NCBI GenBank assembly: GCA_963727495.1
Contig: CAVSGQ010000020.1
Location: 239,050 to 303,049, forward strand
DNA: 64,000 nt
Direction of reading: 5' to 3'
Origin: Actinophytocola sp963727495
Lineage (GTDB): Bacteria; Actinomycetota; Actinomycetes; Mycobacteriales; Pseudonocardiaceae
A program made the position numbers and the translations under genes. The notes under the pieces were generated by a model. That model was not told the origin of the DNA and ran no database searches. It was given only the letters and a program-made list of their open reading frames with translations. Every line of letters starts with the position of its first letter. Position 1 is the first letter of the stretch. Positions 28,166 to 36,851 of this stretch are shown here, piece after piece.

Positions 28166-29496
28166 CCCGGCGCCAGCCGCCGCGCGACCGCGCACAGCAG
28201 TTCCTCGCCGCCGGGCCGGGCGACCAGCTGGAGCCCGGCCGGCAGCCCGTCGACCAGGCCGGACGGGACCGACAGGGCCGGCAGGCCGGCGACGCTCCAC
28301 GGGCTGGTCAGCGACAGCAGCGCCGCGCGGATGTCGATGTCCAGGCCGTCGAGCCGGCCACGCCGGGCGCCGACCGGCGGGGCGGTGACCGGGACCGTCG
28401 GCAGCGCCAGCACGTCGTGGTCGTCGAACAGCGCGGTGACCGCCGCCGTGGCCCGGCGCTGGTCCTCGCGGGCCCGCACGTACTCCCAGCCGCGCACCTG
28501 CTCGGCCACCCGGAGCCGGGCCAGCACGTCGTCGCGGAACAGCCCGGGCGCCGTGGCCACCCGTTCGGCGTGGATCGCGTAGGCCTCGCTGCTCTGGATG
28601 ACCCGGTAGGCCGCGAGCAGCGCGCCGGCCATCGGGACGGCCACGTCCCCGGCGCCGCCGGCCAGCTCGCGCGCCGCGCGGGTCACCGCGGTGTCGGCGG
28701 GGTGGAACGTCTCCGGCACCACCCACCCGATCCGCGGCGCCGCCGGGGCGGGCTCGGTCGCGCCGGTGCCCGCCAGCACCCGCCACAGCAGCAGGCAGTC
28801 GGCGACCGTCCGGGCGATCGGGCCGACCGCATCGAGCGTCGGGGAGAGCGGGAAGACCCCGTCGACCGGGACCGCGCCGTAGGTGGGGCGCAGCCCGACG
28901 ACCCCGCAGCAGGCGGCCGGGATGCGCACCGAGCCGCCGGTGTCGGTGCCGACCGCCAGCGGCACGATGCCCGCGGCCACGGCCGCCGCGGACCCGGCGC
29001 TGGACCCGCCGGCCATGGCGTCCGGGCGGTACGGGTTGCGTGCCGGGCCGGTCGCCGCGCTGTCGCCGGTCGGCCCGTAGGCGAACTCGTGGGTGAGGGT
29101 CTTGCCGACGATGATCGCGCCGGCCTCGCGCAACCTGCGCACGCACCCGGCGTCGCGGTCGGGCACCCGGTCGGCGAAGTGCCGCGAGCCCATGGTGGTT
29201 CGCAGCCCCGCGGTGTCGACCAGATCCTTGACCGCCACCGGGATGCCGTGCAGCGGACCACGGTCCGTCCCGGCGGCCAGCTCCTCACCGGCGCGTCGCG
29301 CGGCCGCCCGGGCGCCCCGCTCGTCGATCGTGACGAACGCGTTGAGCGACGGGGCGAGCCGGGCGGCGGCCGCGAGCGCGTGGTCCACCAGCTCGACCGG
29401 CGACCGCCTGCCCGAGCGCAGGTCACCGGCGAGGTCGGCCACCGTGTGGCCGGCGAAGAAGCCGGCTTCGGGTGGTGGCGGTATCGGCGGTGCCAT
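28147..29496 (-). CDS. Amidase (amidase-signature family)
   Basis: 449 residues with the Ser-cisSer-Lys triad: Lys in GIPVAVKDLVD, the signature GGSSAGSAAAVAAG, and the nucleophile in GTDTGGSVRIPA. Hydrolyses an unidentified amide. The family includes GatA, but no GatB/GatC partner is present and the C-terminal part differs. It starts 20 nt after the lexA stop on the same strand, so it may be read through from the SOS-controlled lexA promoter. Confidence 0.9.
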   Translation of the reverse strand: MAPPIPPPPEAGFFAGHTVADLAGDLRSGRRSPVELVDHALAAAARLAPSLNAFVTIDERGARAAARRAGEELAAGTDRGPLHGIPVAVKDLVDTAGLRTTMGSRHFADRVPDRDAGCVRRLREAGAIIVGKTLTHEFAYGPTGDSAATGPARNPYRPDAMAGGSSAGSAAAVAAGIVPLAVGTDTGGSVRIPAACCGVVGLRPTYGAVPVDGVFPLSPTLDAVGPIARTVADCLLLWRVLAGTGATEPAPAAPRIGWVVPETFHPADTAVTRAARELAGGAGDVAVPMAGALLAAYRVIQSSEAYAIHAERVATAPGLFRDDVLARLRVAEQVRGWEYVRAREDQRRATAAVTALFDDHDVLALPTVPVTAPPVGARRGRLDGLDIDIRAALLSLTSPWSVAGLPALSVPSGLVDGLPAGLQLVARPGGEELLCAVARRLAPGQPPRR

Positions 29497-29516
29497 CGGC
29501 CTGGGCGTGCTCCTGC

Positions 29517-30293
29517 TCAGAGCCTGCGCAGCACCGCGACGACCTTGCCGAGGATCGTCGCGTCGTCGCCGGGGATCGGCTCGTAGGCGTCGTTGTGCGG
29601 CATCAGCCAGACGTGGCCGTCCTTGCGCTTGAGCGTCTTGACGGTCGCCTCGCCGTCGATCATCGCGGCGACGATCTCGCCGTTGTCGGCGGTCCGCTCC
29701 TGGCGGACGACGACCCAGTCCTGGTCGGTGATGGCCGCGTCGATCATCGAGTCACCGGTGACGCGCAGCAGGAACAGCGGCCCTTCGCCGACGATCTCCT
29801 TCGGCAGCGGGAAGATGTCCTCGACGGCCTCCTCGGCCAGGATCGGCCCACCGGCGGCGATGCGGCCGAGCACCGGGACGTAGGCCGGGCGGGGCACGGA
29901 CTCGGTCTCGCCCGGGAGGTCGTCGCCGGCGTCCTCGCCGACGAGCGTGGCGGCGCCGACGTCGGCCGGCACCGGCACGGCGTCCGGCGGCAGCACCCCG
30001 ATGGCGCGCGGCCGGTTCGGGTCGCGGCGCAGGTAGCCCTTCTGCTCGAGGGCACGCAGCTGGTAGGCGACCGACGAGGTGGAGGTGAGCCCGACCGCCT
30101 CGCCGATCTCGCGGACGCTCGGCGGGTAGCCGAACCGCTCCACCCAGGTGCGGATCACCTCGAGCACCTCGCGCTGCCGGACGGGCAGCTCGACGTCATC
30201 GCCCCGGTCGAGGTCCGGGAAGCTGCGTAGGTTCCCTTTGAGGGGCTTCCGCTTGGGGACACCCTTGGGTATTCCTCCGGGTTTGCGTGGCAC
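29517..30293 (-). CDS. lexA: SOS repressor LexA
   Basis: 258 residues. N-terminal winged helix (PSVREIGEAVGLTSTSSVAYQ), auto-cleavage site Ala-Gly in RIAAGG, and S24 peptidase dyad Ser (VTGDSMIDAA) and Lys (EATVKTLKR). It represses SOS genes until RecA filaments trigger self-cleavage. The start is a GTG (VPRKPGGIPKG) with AGGAAGG about eight bases upstream; in-frame codons further up have no ribosome site. The 60-residue extension before the DNA-binding domain is seen in related genera. Confidence 0.95.
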   Translation of the reverse strand: MPRKPGGIPKGVPKRKPLKGNLRSFPDLDRGDDVELPVRQREVLEVIRTWVERFGYPPSVREIGEAVGLTSTSSVAYQLRALEQKGYLRRDPNRPRAIGVLPPDAVPVPADVGAATLVGEDAGDDLPGETESVPRPAYVPVLGRIAAGGPILAEEAVEDIFPLPKEIVGEGPLFLLRVTGDSMIDAAITDQDWVVVRQERTADNGEIVAAMIDGEATVKTLKRKDGHVWLMPHNDAYEPIPGDDATILGKVVAVLRRL

Positions 30294-30472
30294 TGCCCTG
30301 CCTTCCTGCGTGCCGGTCGTCTGTTCGAACGCCCGGATGTGACTGGCTGCTTCAACTGCGACTTCGACGTTAACCGGCCGCAACGACGAGATCAAACACC
30401 TGTTCGACGACACGCCGGACGGTTCTCGTTTTTGTCGGTGCCCCGTGATACAAATTCGCACGAGGGTTCGAT

Positions 30473-30486
30473 CGAACGACTGTTCG
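30473..30486. promoter_or_regulatory. SOS box between lexA and the LysM gene
   Basis: CGAACGACTGTTCG is an exact CGAAC-N4-GTTCG operator, 37 nt before the LysM gene and 180 nt before lexA. It probably controls both divergent genes. Two extra GTTCGAAC octamers flank it at 30323-30330 and 30501-30508. Confidence 0.85.
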
Positions 30487-30523
30487 AGGTTCGGGCAGGT
30501 GTTCGAACGCGGAGGAGGCAGTC

Positions 30524-30982
30524 ATGAGCGCGGTGGCGCACAGGGCGAACGAGCAGGTCGAGCACACGCGCACGCGTGTTCCCGAGCAGCGCGTGCCGGC
30601 CGGACCGGTCGTCTCTCCGCGGCGCGCGCGAACACTCGCCCCGCCGACCCGGCGGCGCGTCGCGGGTGCGCCGCGGGTGGTGCCCCGTGCGGCGTGCCGG
30701 CCGCGCCGGCTGCACCTGCCGGTGTCGTGGCTGCTGGCGATCGCCGCCGCGGTGTGCCTGGCGGTGGTCGGGCTGGGCATGCTCGCCGGGGCGGCGGCGC
30801 CACCGGTGCCCGAGCGGACCGCGGTGGTGCGGGTCGAGCCCGGCGAGAGCCTGTGGGAGCTGGCCGGGCGGGTGGCGCCCGACAGCGATCCGTCGGCCGT
30901 CGTCGACCGGATCCGGGAGCTGAACGGGGGGCTGGGCAGTGGGGTCACGCCCGGGCAGCCGCTGACCGTTCCCACGGAGTGA
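30524..30982 (+). CDS. LysM membrane protein divergent from lexA (ChiZ/Rv2719c-like position)
   Basis: 152 residues: a basic, Arg/Pro-rich cytoplasmic head of about 65 residues, one membrane helix (LPVSWLLAIAAAVCLAVVGLGM), then a LysM domain outside (VRVEPGESLWELAGR...PGQPLTVP). In mycobacteria the SOS-induced gene in this place (Rv2719c, ChiZ) slows division. Head, helix and LysM order agree, so an SOS division-arrest role is a reasonable inference; length and sequence outside LysM are poorly conserved. Strong GGAGGAGG before the ATG, and a SOS box 37 nt upstream. Confidence 0.82.
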   Translation: MSAVAHRANEQVEHTRTRVPEQRVPAGPVVSPRRARTLAPPTRRRVAGAPRVVPRAACRPRRLHLPVSWLLAIAAAVCLAVVGLGMLAGAAAPPVPERTAVVRVEPGESLWELAGRVAPDSDPSAVVDRIRELNGGLGSGVTPGQPLTVPTE

Positions 30983-31248
30983 CCTCGGTCTGAAAGGGAA
31001 GGTGGGCCGCCGGCCCGCCCCGCTCCCGCATGCGTCGCCGTTCGCCCGTGCGACCCTCTCGGCCTCGCCTCCATCCAGTCGCTGGCGACTCCACCCAGCC
31101 GTCACGATGTCCACTCGCGTCACCCCTGTACCCCCATCCCGGCGACGCCCGGCAGACTGACGCGGAACCCCGCCTCTCCACTCCGGGTGACCCTGCCGCC
31201 GAGTGACCTGGACAACATGGGCACTTCCGCGTGTCGCACGTCGGCGAC

Positions 31249-31264
31249 TTGCATCATGTGGCGT
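31249..31264. promoter_or_regulatory. Candidate NrdR box 1
   Basis: The core CATCATGTGG has 5 of the 6 fixed positions of the NrdR consensus core CWATATCTWG. Its centre is 32 bases (about three turns) from the second box, the spacing normal for paired NrdR boxes. Confidence 0.4.
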
Positions 31265-31280
31265 CTAGGCATACCGTCGA

Positions 31281-31296
31281 CCCCAACATCTAGTAG
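31281..31296. promoter_or_regulatory. Candidate NrdR box 2
   Basis: The core CAACATCTAG matches the NrdR core CWATATCTWG at nine of ten positions. It lies 110 nt before nrdR, so nrdRJ is probably autoregulated. Confidence 0.55.
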
Positions 31297-31311
31297 TTAC
31301 ATGCTTGTAGT

Positions 31312-31351
31312 TAGTCCACAGGTTGGGCATGTTGTCCACCGGCCATCCACA
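31312..31351 (+). promoter_or_regulatory. Cluster of three DnaA-box-like sequences before nrdR
   Basis: tAGTCCACA (31312-31320), TTGTCCACC (31332-31340) and ccATCCACA (31343-31351) each differ by one to three bases from TTGTCCACA and all point the same way. DnaA control of nrd genes is established in E. coli; here it is inference. Confidence 0.4.
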
Positions 31352-31406
31352 AGATGATCACCATGTGGGCTGACTGCCGCCGAAATACCACGAGGGGTGA
31401 GCCTGG

Positions 31407-31859
31407 GTGAGATGTCCGTTCTGTCGGCATTCCGACTCCAGGGTCGTCGACTCCCGTGAGGTGGACGAGGGCCAGGTGATCCGGCGCCGCCGGTCGTGCG
31501 CCAAGTGCAGCCGGCGCTTCACCACGGTGGAGGAGGCCGTCCTCGCGGTGGTGAAGCGCTCCGGCGTCACCGAGCCGTTCAGCCGCGAGAAGGTCGTCAC
31601 CGGAGTGCGCCGGGCCTGCCAGGGCCGTCCCGTCGACGAGGACGCGCTGCAGCGGCTGGCCCAGACGGTCGAGGAGACGATCCGCTCGACCGGCGCCGCC
31701 GAGGTGCCCAGCCACGAGGTCGGGCTCGCGATCCTCGGCCCGCTGCGCGAGCTCGACGAGGTCGCGTACCTCCGGTTCGCCAGCGTCTACCGGTCCTTCT
31801 CGTCCATAGAGGACTTCGAGAAGGAGATCGCGGGGCTGCGGGGACAACCCGAGGCATGA
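31407..31859 (+). CDS. nrdR: Transcriptional regulator NrdR
   Basis: 150 residues. The N-terminal zinc ribbon (CPFC...CAKC) binds DNA and the ATP-cone domain (AVVKRSGVTEPFSREKVV) senses ATP/dATP; together they repress ribonucleotide reductase genes when dATP is high. GTG start. The intact Zn ligands and length are typical. Upstream of nrdJ, as in Streptomyces nrdRJ. Confidence 0.95.
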   Translation: MRCPFCRHSDSRVVDSREVDEGQVIRRRRSCAKCSRRFTTVEEAVLAVVKRSGVTEPFSREKVVTGVRRACQGRPVDEDALQRLAQTVEETIRSTGAAEVPSHEVGLAILGPLRELDEVAYLRFASVYRSFSSIEDFEKEIAGLRGQPEA

Positions 31860-31960
31860 GCCGGCAGAAGGTCAGGCGGAGAGTCGGGCAACGAGTCAGG
31901 GCACATCGCACAACGACGTCGATGCCAGGGGTAGCGAGCAACGAGGGAGAGGGACTGGTC

Positions 31961-34781
31961 ATGACGGAGACGGTCGGCGCGTCGACGGGGCAGAACACCC
32001 AGGAGGCCAACAGGGGGATCACCGTGCGGCGGGTGCACACCACCGAGGGCGTGCACCCGTACGACGAGGTCACCTGGGAACACCGCGACGTGGTGATGAC
32101 CAACTGGCGCGACGGCTCGGTCAACTTCGAGCAGCGGGGCGTGGAGTTCCCCGAGTTCTGGTCGGTCAACGCGACCAACATCGTCACCAGCAAGTACTTC
32201 CGCGGCGCGGTGGGCACCCCGGCAGCGTGAGCACTCGCTGCGCCAGCTGATCGACCGGGTCGTGAAGGCCTATGTGGACGCCGGCACCAGGCACGGCTAC
32301 TTCGCCACGCCGGCCGACGCCGAGATCTTCGACCACGAGCTGATCTGGATGCTCATGCACCAGGTGTTCAGCTTCAACTCGCCGGTCTGGTTCAACGTCG
32401 GCACCTCGTCGCCGCAGCAGGTGTCGGCGTGTTTCATCCTCTCCGTCGACGACACGATGGACTCGATCCTCAACTGGTACCGCGAGGAGGGCCTGATCTT
32501 CAAGGGCGGCTCCGGCGCCGGCCTGAACCTCTCCCGCATCCGCTCGTCCAAGGAGCTGCTCTCCTCCGGCGGCACCGCGTCCGGCCCCGTCTCGTTCATG
32601 CGCGGCGCCGACGCCTCCGCCGGCACGATCAAGTCCGGTGGCGCCACCCGGCGCGCGGCCAAGATGGTCGTGCTCGACGTCGACCACCCCGACGTCGAGG
32701 AGTTCATCGAGACCAAGGCCAAGGAGGAGGAGAAGATCCGCGTGCTGCGCGACGCGGGCTTCGACATGGACCTCGGCGGCTCCGACATCACCTCGGTGCA
32801 GTACCAGAACGCGAACAACTCGATCCGCGTCTCCGACGAGTTCATGCACGCCGTGGAGAGCGGCAACGACTTCGGCCTGCGCGCCCGCACCACCGGCGAG
32901 ATCATCGAGCACCTCGACGCCAAGTCGCTGTTCCGCAAGATGGCGCAGGCCGCGTGGGAGTGCGCCGACCCGGGCATCCAGTACGACGACACCATCAACG
33001 ACTGGCACACCTGCCCCGAGTCCGGCCGCATCACCGCGTCCAACCCGTGCAGCGAGTACATGCACCTCGACAACTCCAGCTGCAACCTCGCGTCGCTGAA
33101 CCTGATGAAGTTCCTGCGCGAGGACGGCACCTTCGACGCGGACCTGTTCGCCCGCTCGGTCGAGCTGGTCATCACCGCGATGGACATCTCCATCTGCTTC
33201 GCGGACTTCCCGACCGAGCCGATCGCCGACACCACCCGCAAGTTCCGCCAGCTCGGCATCGGCTACGCGAACCTGGGCGCGCTGCTGATGGCCACCGGCC
33301 ACGCCTACGACTCCGAGGGCGGCCGCGCGCTCGCGGCGAGCATCACCTCGCTGATGACCGGCACCGCCTACCGCCGCTCCGCCGAGCTCGCCGCCGTCGT
33401 CGGCCCCTACGACGGCTACATCCGCAACGCCGAGGCGCACCAGCGGGTCATGCGCAAGCACGCCGCGGCCAACGACCTCATCCGCACCCTCCACAAGAAC
33501 GACACCGAGGTGCAGCGCCTGGCGACCCGCGAGTGGCAGCGCGGTCTGCAGGTCGGCGCGGCCAACGGCTGGCGCAACGCCCAGGCGGCGGTGATCGCGC
33601 CGACCGGCACCATCGGCCTGATGATGGACTGCGACACCACCGGCATCGAGCCCGACCTCGCGCTGGTGAAGTTCAAGAAGCTCGTCGGCGGCGGCTCCAT
33701 GCAGATCGTCAACCAGACGGTGCCGCGCGCGCTGAAGGCGCTGGGCTACCAGGACGAGCAGATCGAGGCGATCGTCGAGTTCATCGCCGAGCACGGGCAC
33801 GTCGTGGACGCGCCCGGCCTGCGCCGCGAGCACTACGAGGTGTTCGACTGCGCGATGGGCGAGCGCTCGATCGCGCCGATGGGGCACGTCCGGATGATGG
33901 CCGCGGTGCAGCCGTTCGTCTCCGGTGCGATCTCCAAGACGGTCAACATGCCGGAGGCGGCCACCGTCGAGGACATCGAGAAGATCTACTTCGAGGGCTG
34001 GAAGCTGGGCCTCAAGGCGCTCGCGATCTATCGCGACAACTGCAAGGTGGGCCAGCCGCTGTCCGCCGGCAAGGGTGGCGGCAAGACCGCCGAGCCGGAG
34101 AAGGTCATCGAGTACCGCCCGGTGCGCAAGCGGCTGCCGAAGAAGCGTCCGAGCCAGACGGTGTCGTTCACCGTCGGCGGCGCGGAGGGCTACCTGCACG
34201 CGGGCTCGTACCCGGACGACGGCCTGGGCGAGATCTTCATCAAGCTGGGCAAGCAGGGGTCGACCCTGGCCGGCGTGATGGACGCGTTCGCCACGTCGAT
34301 CTCGGTCGGCCTGCAGTACGGCATCCCGCTGGAGTTCTACGTCTCGAAGTTCCAGAACCTGCGCTTCGAGCCGGCCGGCATGACCGACGACCCGGACCTG
34401 CGGATCGCCACCAGCGTGCTGGACTACATCTTCCGCAGGCTGGCGCTGGACTACCTGACCTACGACAAGCGGTCCCAGCTGGGCATCTTCACCGCCGACG
34501 AGCGCGCCGCCCAGGTCAGCAACGACTACGGCACGCCGTCCGATGTGGACCTGGAGGGCCTGCGCACGTCGGTCGACTCCACCCCGGCCCGCCTCGCGGT
34601 CGAGGAGGCGAAGGACGCCGAGCCGGAGGTCGTCGAGGCGCACAGCTCGACCGAACTGCTGGAACTGCACCTGGGCAAGGCGGCCGACGCCCCCCTGTGC
34701 ATGACCTGCGGCACGAAGATGCGCCCGGCCGGCTCCTGCTACGTCTGCGAGGGCTGCGGCTCGACGTCGGGCTGCAGCTGA
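31961..34781 (+). CDS. nrdJ: Vitamin B12-dependent (class II) ribonucleotide reductase (one frame break)
   Basis: 939 residues after removing one extra G near 32220 (TPQREHSLRQL then reads through). Reduces ribonucleotides to deoxyribonucleotides with adenosylcobalamin as radical source. Seen: barrel Cys motifs (SACFILSVDD, NPCSEYMHLDNSSCNLASLNL), PTGTIGLMMDCDTTGIEPD, and a C-terminal redox and zinc region CMTCGTKMRPAGSCYVCEGC. No class I genes occur in this window. The downstream frame contains 839 intact residues, so the break looks artefactual. Confidence 0.93.
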
Positions 34782-34795
34782 CCGCACGCCACCGC

Positions 34796-34843
34796 CTTCT
34801 CCCCTCATCCGTCCCCTCCCGAAGGAGACGGATGGGGGAGAAG
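34796..34843. terminator. Terminator-like stem after nrdJ
   Basis: CTTCTCCC(ct)CATCCGT pairs with ACGGATGGGGGAGAAG with only small bulges around a 14-base loop, between convergent nrdJ and the DUF4267 gene. Confidence 0.6.
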
Positions 34844-34899
34844 CGCACGGGCTGGGTCCGTGACGTGGTGGGTCCTGCTGACCGGCACCGCGCTGCGGG

Positions 34900-35271
34900 C
34901 TAGGCCATGAGCAGCACGAGGGCGATCACCACCAGGCCGGCCGCGGTGCCGCCGTGCATGCCGTAGGCGAGCGGCTTCGACCCGCGGTAGCGCAGCACCA
35001 CCAGCATGTCGCCGGCCGGGATGACGGCGGTGACCAGGAGGAACCAGCCCAGCGTCGTGGTCGGCGCGGCCACCAGCATGGCGAGCGTCAGCAGGCCGAC
35101 GCCGATGTCCCGCACGCCCTTGAGGTTGAGCCACGAGGCGAGCGCCTCGCGCGGCCAGGCGGGCAGCCCGAACGTTGCCGCGCTGGCCACCGGCGCCAGC
35201 AGGTAGCGCGCGCCGACCAGGGTGATGCCCAGCGCGGCGAGCACGGTCAGGATTTCCGCAGTGAGGATCAT
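34900..35271 (-). CDS. DUF4267-type small membrane protein
   Basis: 123 residues, about four helices (near 4-25, 52-70, 73-90 and 103-122), with PAWPREALASWLNLKGVRDIGVGL, characteristic of DUF4267. Function unknown. Divergent from a TetR regulator, with that regulator's probable operator between them, so it is the likely target. Confidence 0.78.
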   Translation of the reverse strand: MILTAEILTVLAALGITLVGARYLLAPVASAATFGLPAWPREALASWLNLKGVRDIGVGLLTLAMLVAAPTTTLGWFLLVTAVIPAGDMLVVLRYRGSKPLAYGMHGGTAAGLVVIALVLLMA

Positions 35272-35280
35272 GGCTGACTC

Positions 35281-35345
35281 CTAGCGTTGCTAGATGATGT
35301 AGCAACGCTAGCATTAGTGGCGCTAGCTCCGCTAGCGATGCTAGA
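35281..35345. promoter_or_regulatory. TetR operator: 12-bp inverted repeat in a CTAG-rich patch
   Basis: CTAGCGTTGCTA-N7-TAGCAACGCTAG (35281-35311) is a perfect inverted repeat between the divergent DUF4267 and TetR genes. A second pair, GCTAGC-N9-GCTAGC, follows. Six CTAG tetramers in 64 bases are remarkable in high-GC DNA, where CTAG is rare. Confidence 0.75.
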
Positions 35346-35353
35346 TTCACGTC

Positions 35354-35911
35354 ATGGGACGCCGGGAACGCGATCGGGCGATGCGGCACGAGCTGATCGT
35401 GCAGACGGCTCGCGACCTCGCCGAGGCCGAGGGCTGGGCGGCGGTCACCACGCGCAGGCTGGCCGAGCTCATCGAGTTCAGCCAGCCCGTGCTCTACAGC
35501 CACTTCGCCGGCAAGGACGCCATCATCGCGGTGGTCGCCGAGCGGGGCTTCGCGCAGCTCACCGAGGCCCTCGCCCAGGCGCGGGCGGAGGAGCCGGGCG
35601 ATCCGGTGCGCGCGGTGGCCGAGGCCTACGTCGCGTTCGCCGACGCCAACCCGGCGGTCTACGACGGGATGTTCAGCCGCGCCACCGGCCTGCCCTTCGC
35701 CACGCCCGACGCGCCCGCGCCGCTGCGCGAGGCGTTCGACCAGCTGCTCGACACCGTGGCCCCGTTCGCCGGCGACACCGATCCGGGCATCCTCGCCGAG
35801 GTCATGTGGAGCGCCCTGCACGGCCTGGTCACGCTCACCCGCGACGGCCGGCTCAGCGAGGGCCGCCACGAGGAACGGCTCGCGGCGATCGTGGCACTCG
35901 TCCGCTCCTGA
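35354..35911 (+). CDS. TetR/AcrR-family transcriptional regulator
   Basis: 185 residues. N-terminal TetR helix-turn-helix (TTRRLAELIEFSQPVLYSHFAGKDAI) and a C-terminal ligand domain of the WHG type (VAEAYVAFADANPAVYDGMFSR, EVMWSALHGLVTLTRDGRL). Presumed repressor of itself and the divergent DUF4267 gene through the inverted repeat upstream. The ligand is unknown. Confidence 0.9.
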   Translation: MGRRERDRAMRHELIVQTARDLAEAEGWAAVTTRRLAELIEFSQPVLYSHFAGKDAIIAVVAERGFAQLTEALAQARAEEPGDPVRAVAEAYVAFADANPAVYDGMFSRATGLPFATPDAPAPLREAFDQLLDTVAPFAGDTDPGILAEVMWSALHGLVTLTRDGRLSEGRHEERLAAIVALVRS

Positions 35912-35918
35912 GCGCCGC

Positions 35919-36048
35919 CTACAGCCCGCCGCTGACCCGCACCAGCTCGCCGGTCACCGCGGTGTTCGCCGGGGAGCCGAGGAACGCGATCGCCGCCACC
36001 ACCTCCTCCGGCTCCGGCGGCCGGCGGATGGGCGAGACCTGCTCGAAT
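35919..36048 (-). pseudogene. C-terminal remnant of an SDR oxidoreductase
   Basis: On the minus strand a frame ends RRPPEPEEVVAAIAFLGSP...VSGGL before TAG, the classic C-terminus of a FabG-type short-chain dehydrogenase. Only about 42 residues remain; the catalytic and cofactor parts are gone and the fragment breaks off exactly where the next operator begins. Confidence 0.75.
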
Positions 36049-36075
36049 AGAATGTTGTTCTAGAAGATTGTTCTA
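36048..36075. promoter_or_regulatory. Tandem TAGAA-N5-TTCTA operators
   Basis: TAGAATGTTGTTCTA (36048-36062) and TAGAAGATTGTTCTA (36061-36075) share two bases and sit 14 nt before the SDR start. The likely ligand is the TetR protein encoded after the SDR. Confidence 0.75.
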
Positions 36076-36089
36076 GTTACGCTGGTCGC

Positions 36090-36851
36090 ATGCGGACGGC
36101 GGTGGTGACGGGCGGCAACCGGGGGATCGGCCGCGCGGTCGTGGACTCGTTGGCGGGCAAGGGTTACCGGGTCGTCGCGCTGTGCCGGCGACCCGTCGGC
36201 ATCCCGGGTGCCGAGGTGGTGGTCGGCGACCTGTCCTGCGCTCGCACGGTCGCGCTCGCGGCGGACGCCCTGGCGAGCGCCTGCCCGTCGATCGACGTCC
36301 TCGTGCACAACGCCGGCGTGTGGCCGACCCGGCGCGTGCTCAACGAGGACGGCCTGGAGCTCGCGTTCGCGGTGAACCACCTGGCTCCCTTCCAGCTCAA
36401 CCTCGCCCTGGAGAAGCGGCTGTCCCGGGTCGTCCAGGTCAGCGCCGGCCTGTACGTGAAGGGCCGGGTGGACCCCGGGCGCACGCCGGCCGGCGCGGAC
36501 TTCCACCGGATGCGCACCTACTGCGACACGAAGCTCGCCAACCTCCTGATGCTGCCGCTGTTCGCGCGCCGCTGGCAGGATGCCGGCGTGACCGTCAACG
36601 CCGTGCACCCCGGGGTGATCCGCACCCGGCTCGGCGACCCGGGCGGCCCGCTCGGCCTGCTGCTGCGGGCCGTCAAGCTCACCTGGGCGGCGCCGGCCGC
36701 CGGTGCCGCCCCGGTGGTCCGGCTCGCCGAGGTCGAGGGCGTGACCGGGACGTACTTCGACGTCGACGCGGAGCGGCCGGTCGCCCACGACGCGGAGCTC
36801 GCCGAGGCGCTGTGGCACCAGGCGGTGGAGCTGACCGGCAGTGCCGGTTAA
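36090..36851 (+). CDS. Short-chain dehydrogenase/reductase
   Basis: 253-residue Rossmann oxidoreductase: TGGNRGIG nucleotide motif, NAG at about 76-78, and catalytic Y-x3-K (YCDTK) with the preceding Ser (VQVSAG). The build is closer to the retinol-dehydrogenase-like branch (NAVHPGVIRTRLGD) than to FabG. Substrate unknown. Its end overlaps the TetR start by 11 bases, so the two form an operon under the TAGAA operators. Confidence 0.88.
   Translation: MRTAVVTGGNRGIGRAVVDSLAGKGYRVVALCRRPVGIPGAEVVVGDLSCARTVALAADALASACPSIDVLVHNAGVWPTRRVLNEDGLELAFAVNHLAPFQLNLALEKRLSRVVQVSAGLYVKGRVDPGRTPAGADFHRMRTYCDTKLANLLMLPLFARRWQDAGVTVNAVHPGVIRTRLGDPGGPLGLLLRAVKLTWAAPAAGAAPVVRLAEVEGVTGTYFDVDAERPVAHDAELAEALWHQAVELTGSAG

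Noticed and set aside
30294..30461. LexA start at the far-upstream ATG (MRICITGH...)
   Set aside because: The extension covers the SOS-box side of the promoter region, reads unlike protein and lacks a ribosome site; the GTG with AGGAAGG is better.
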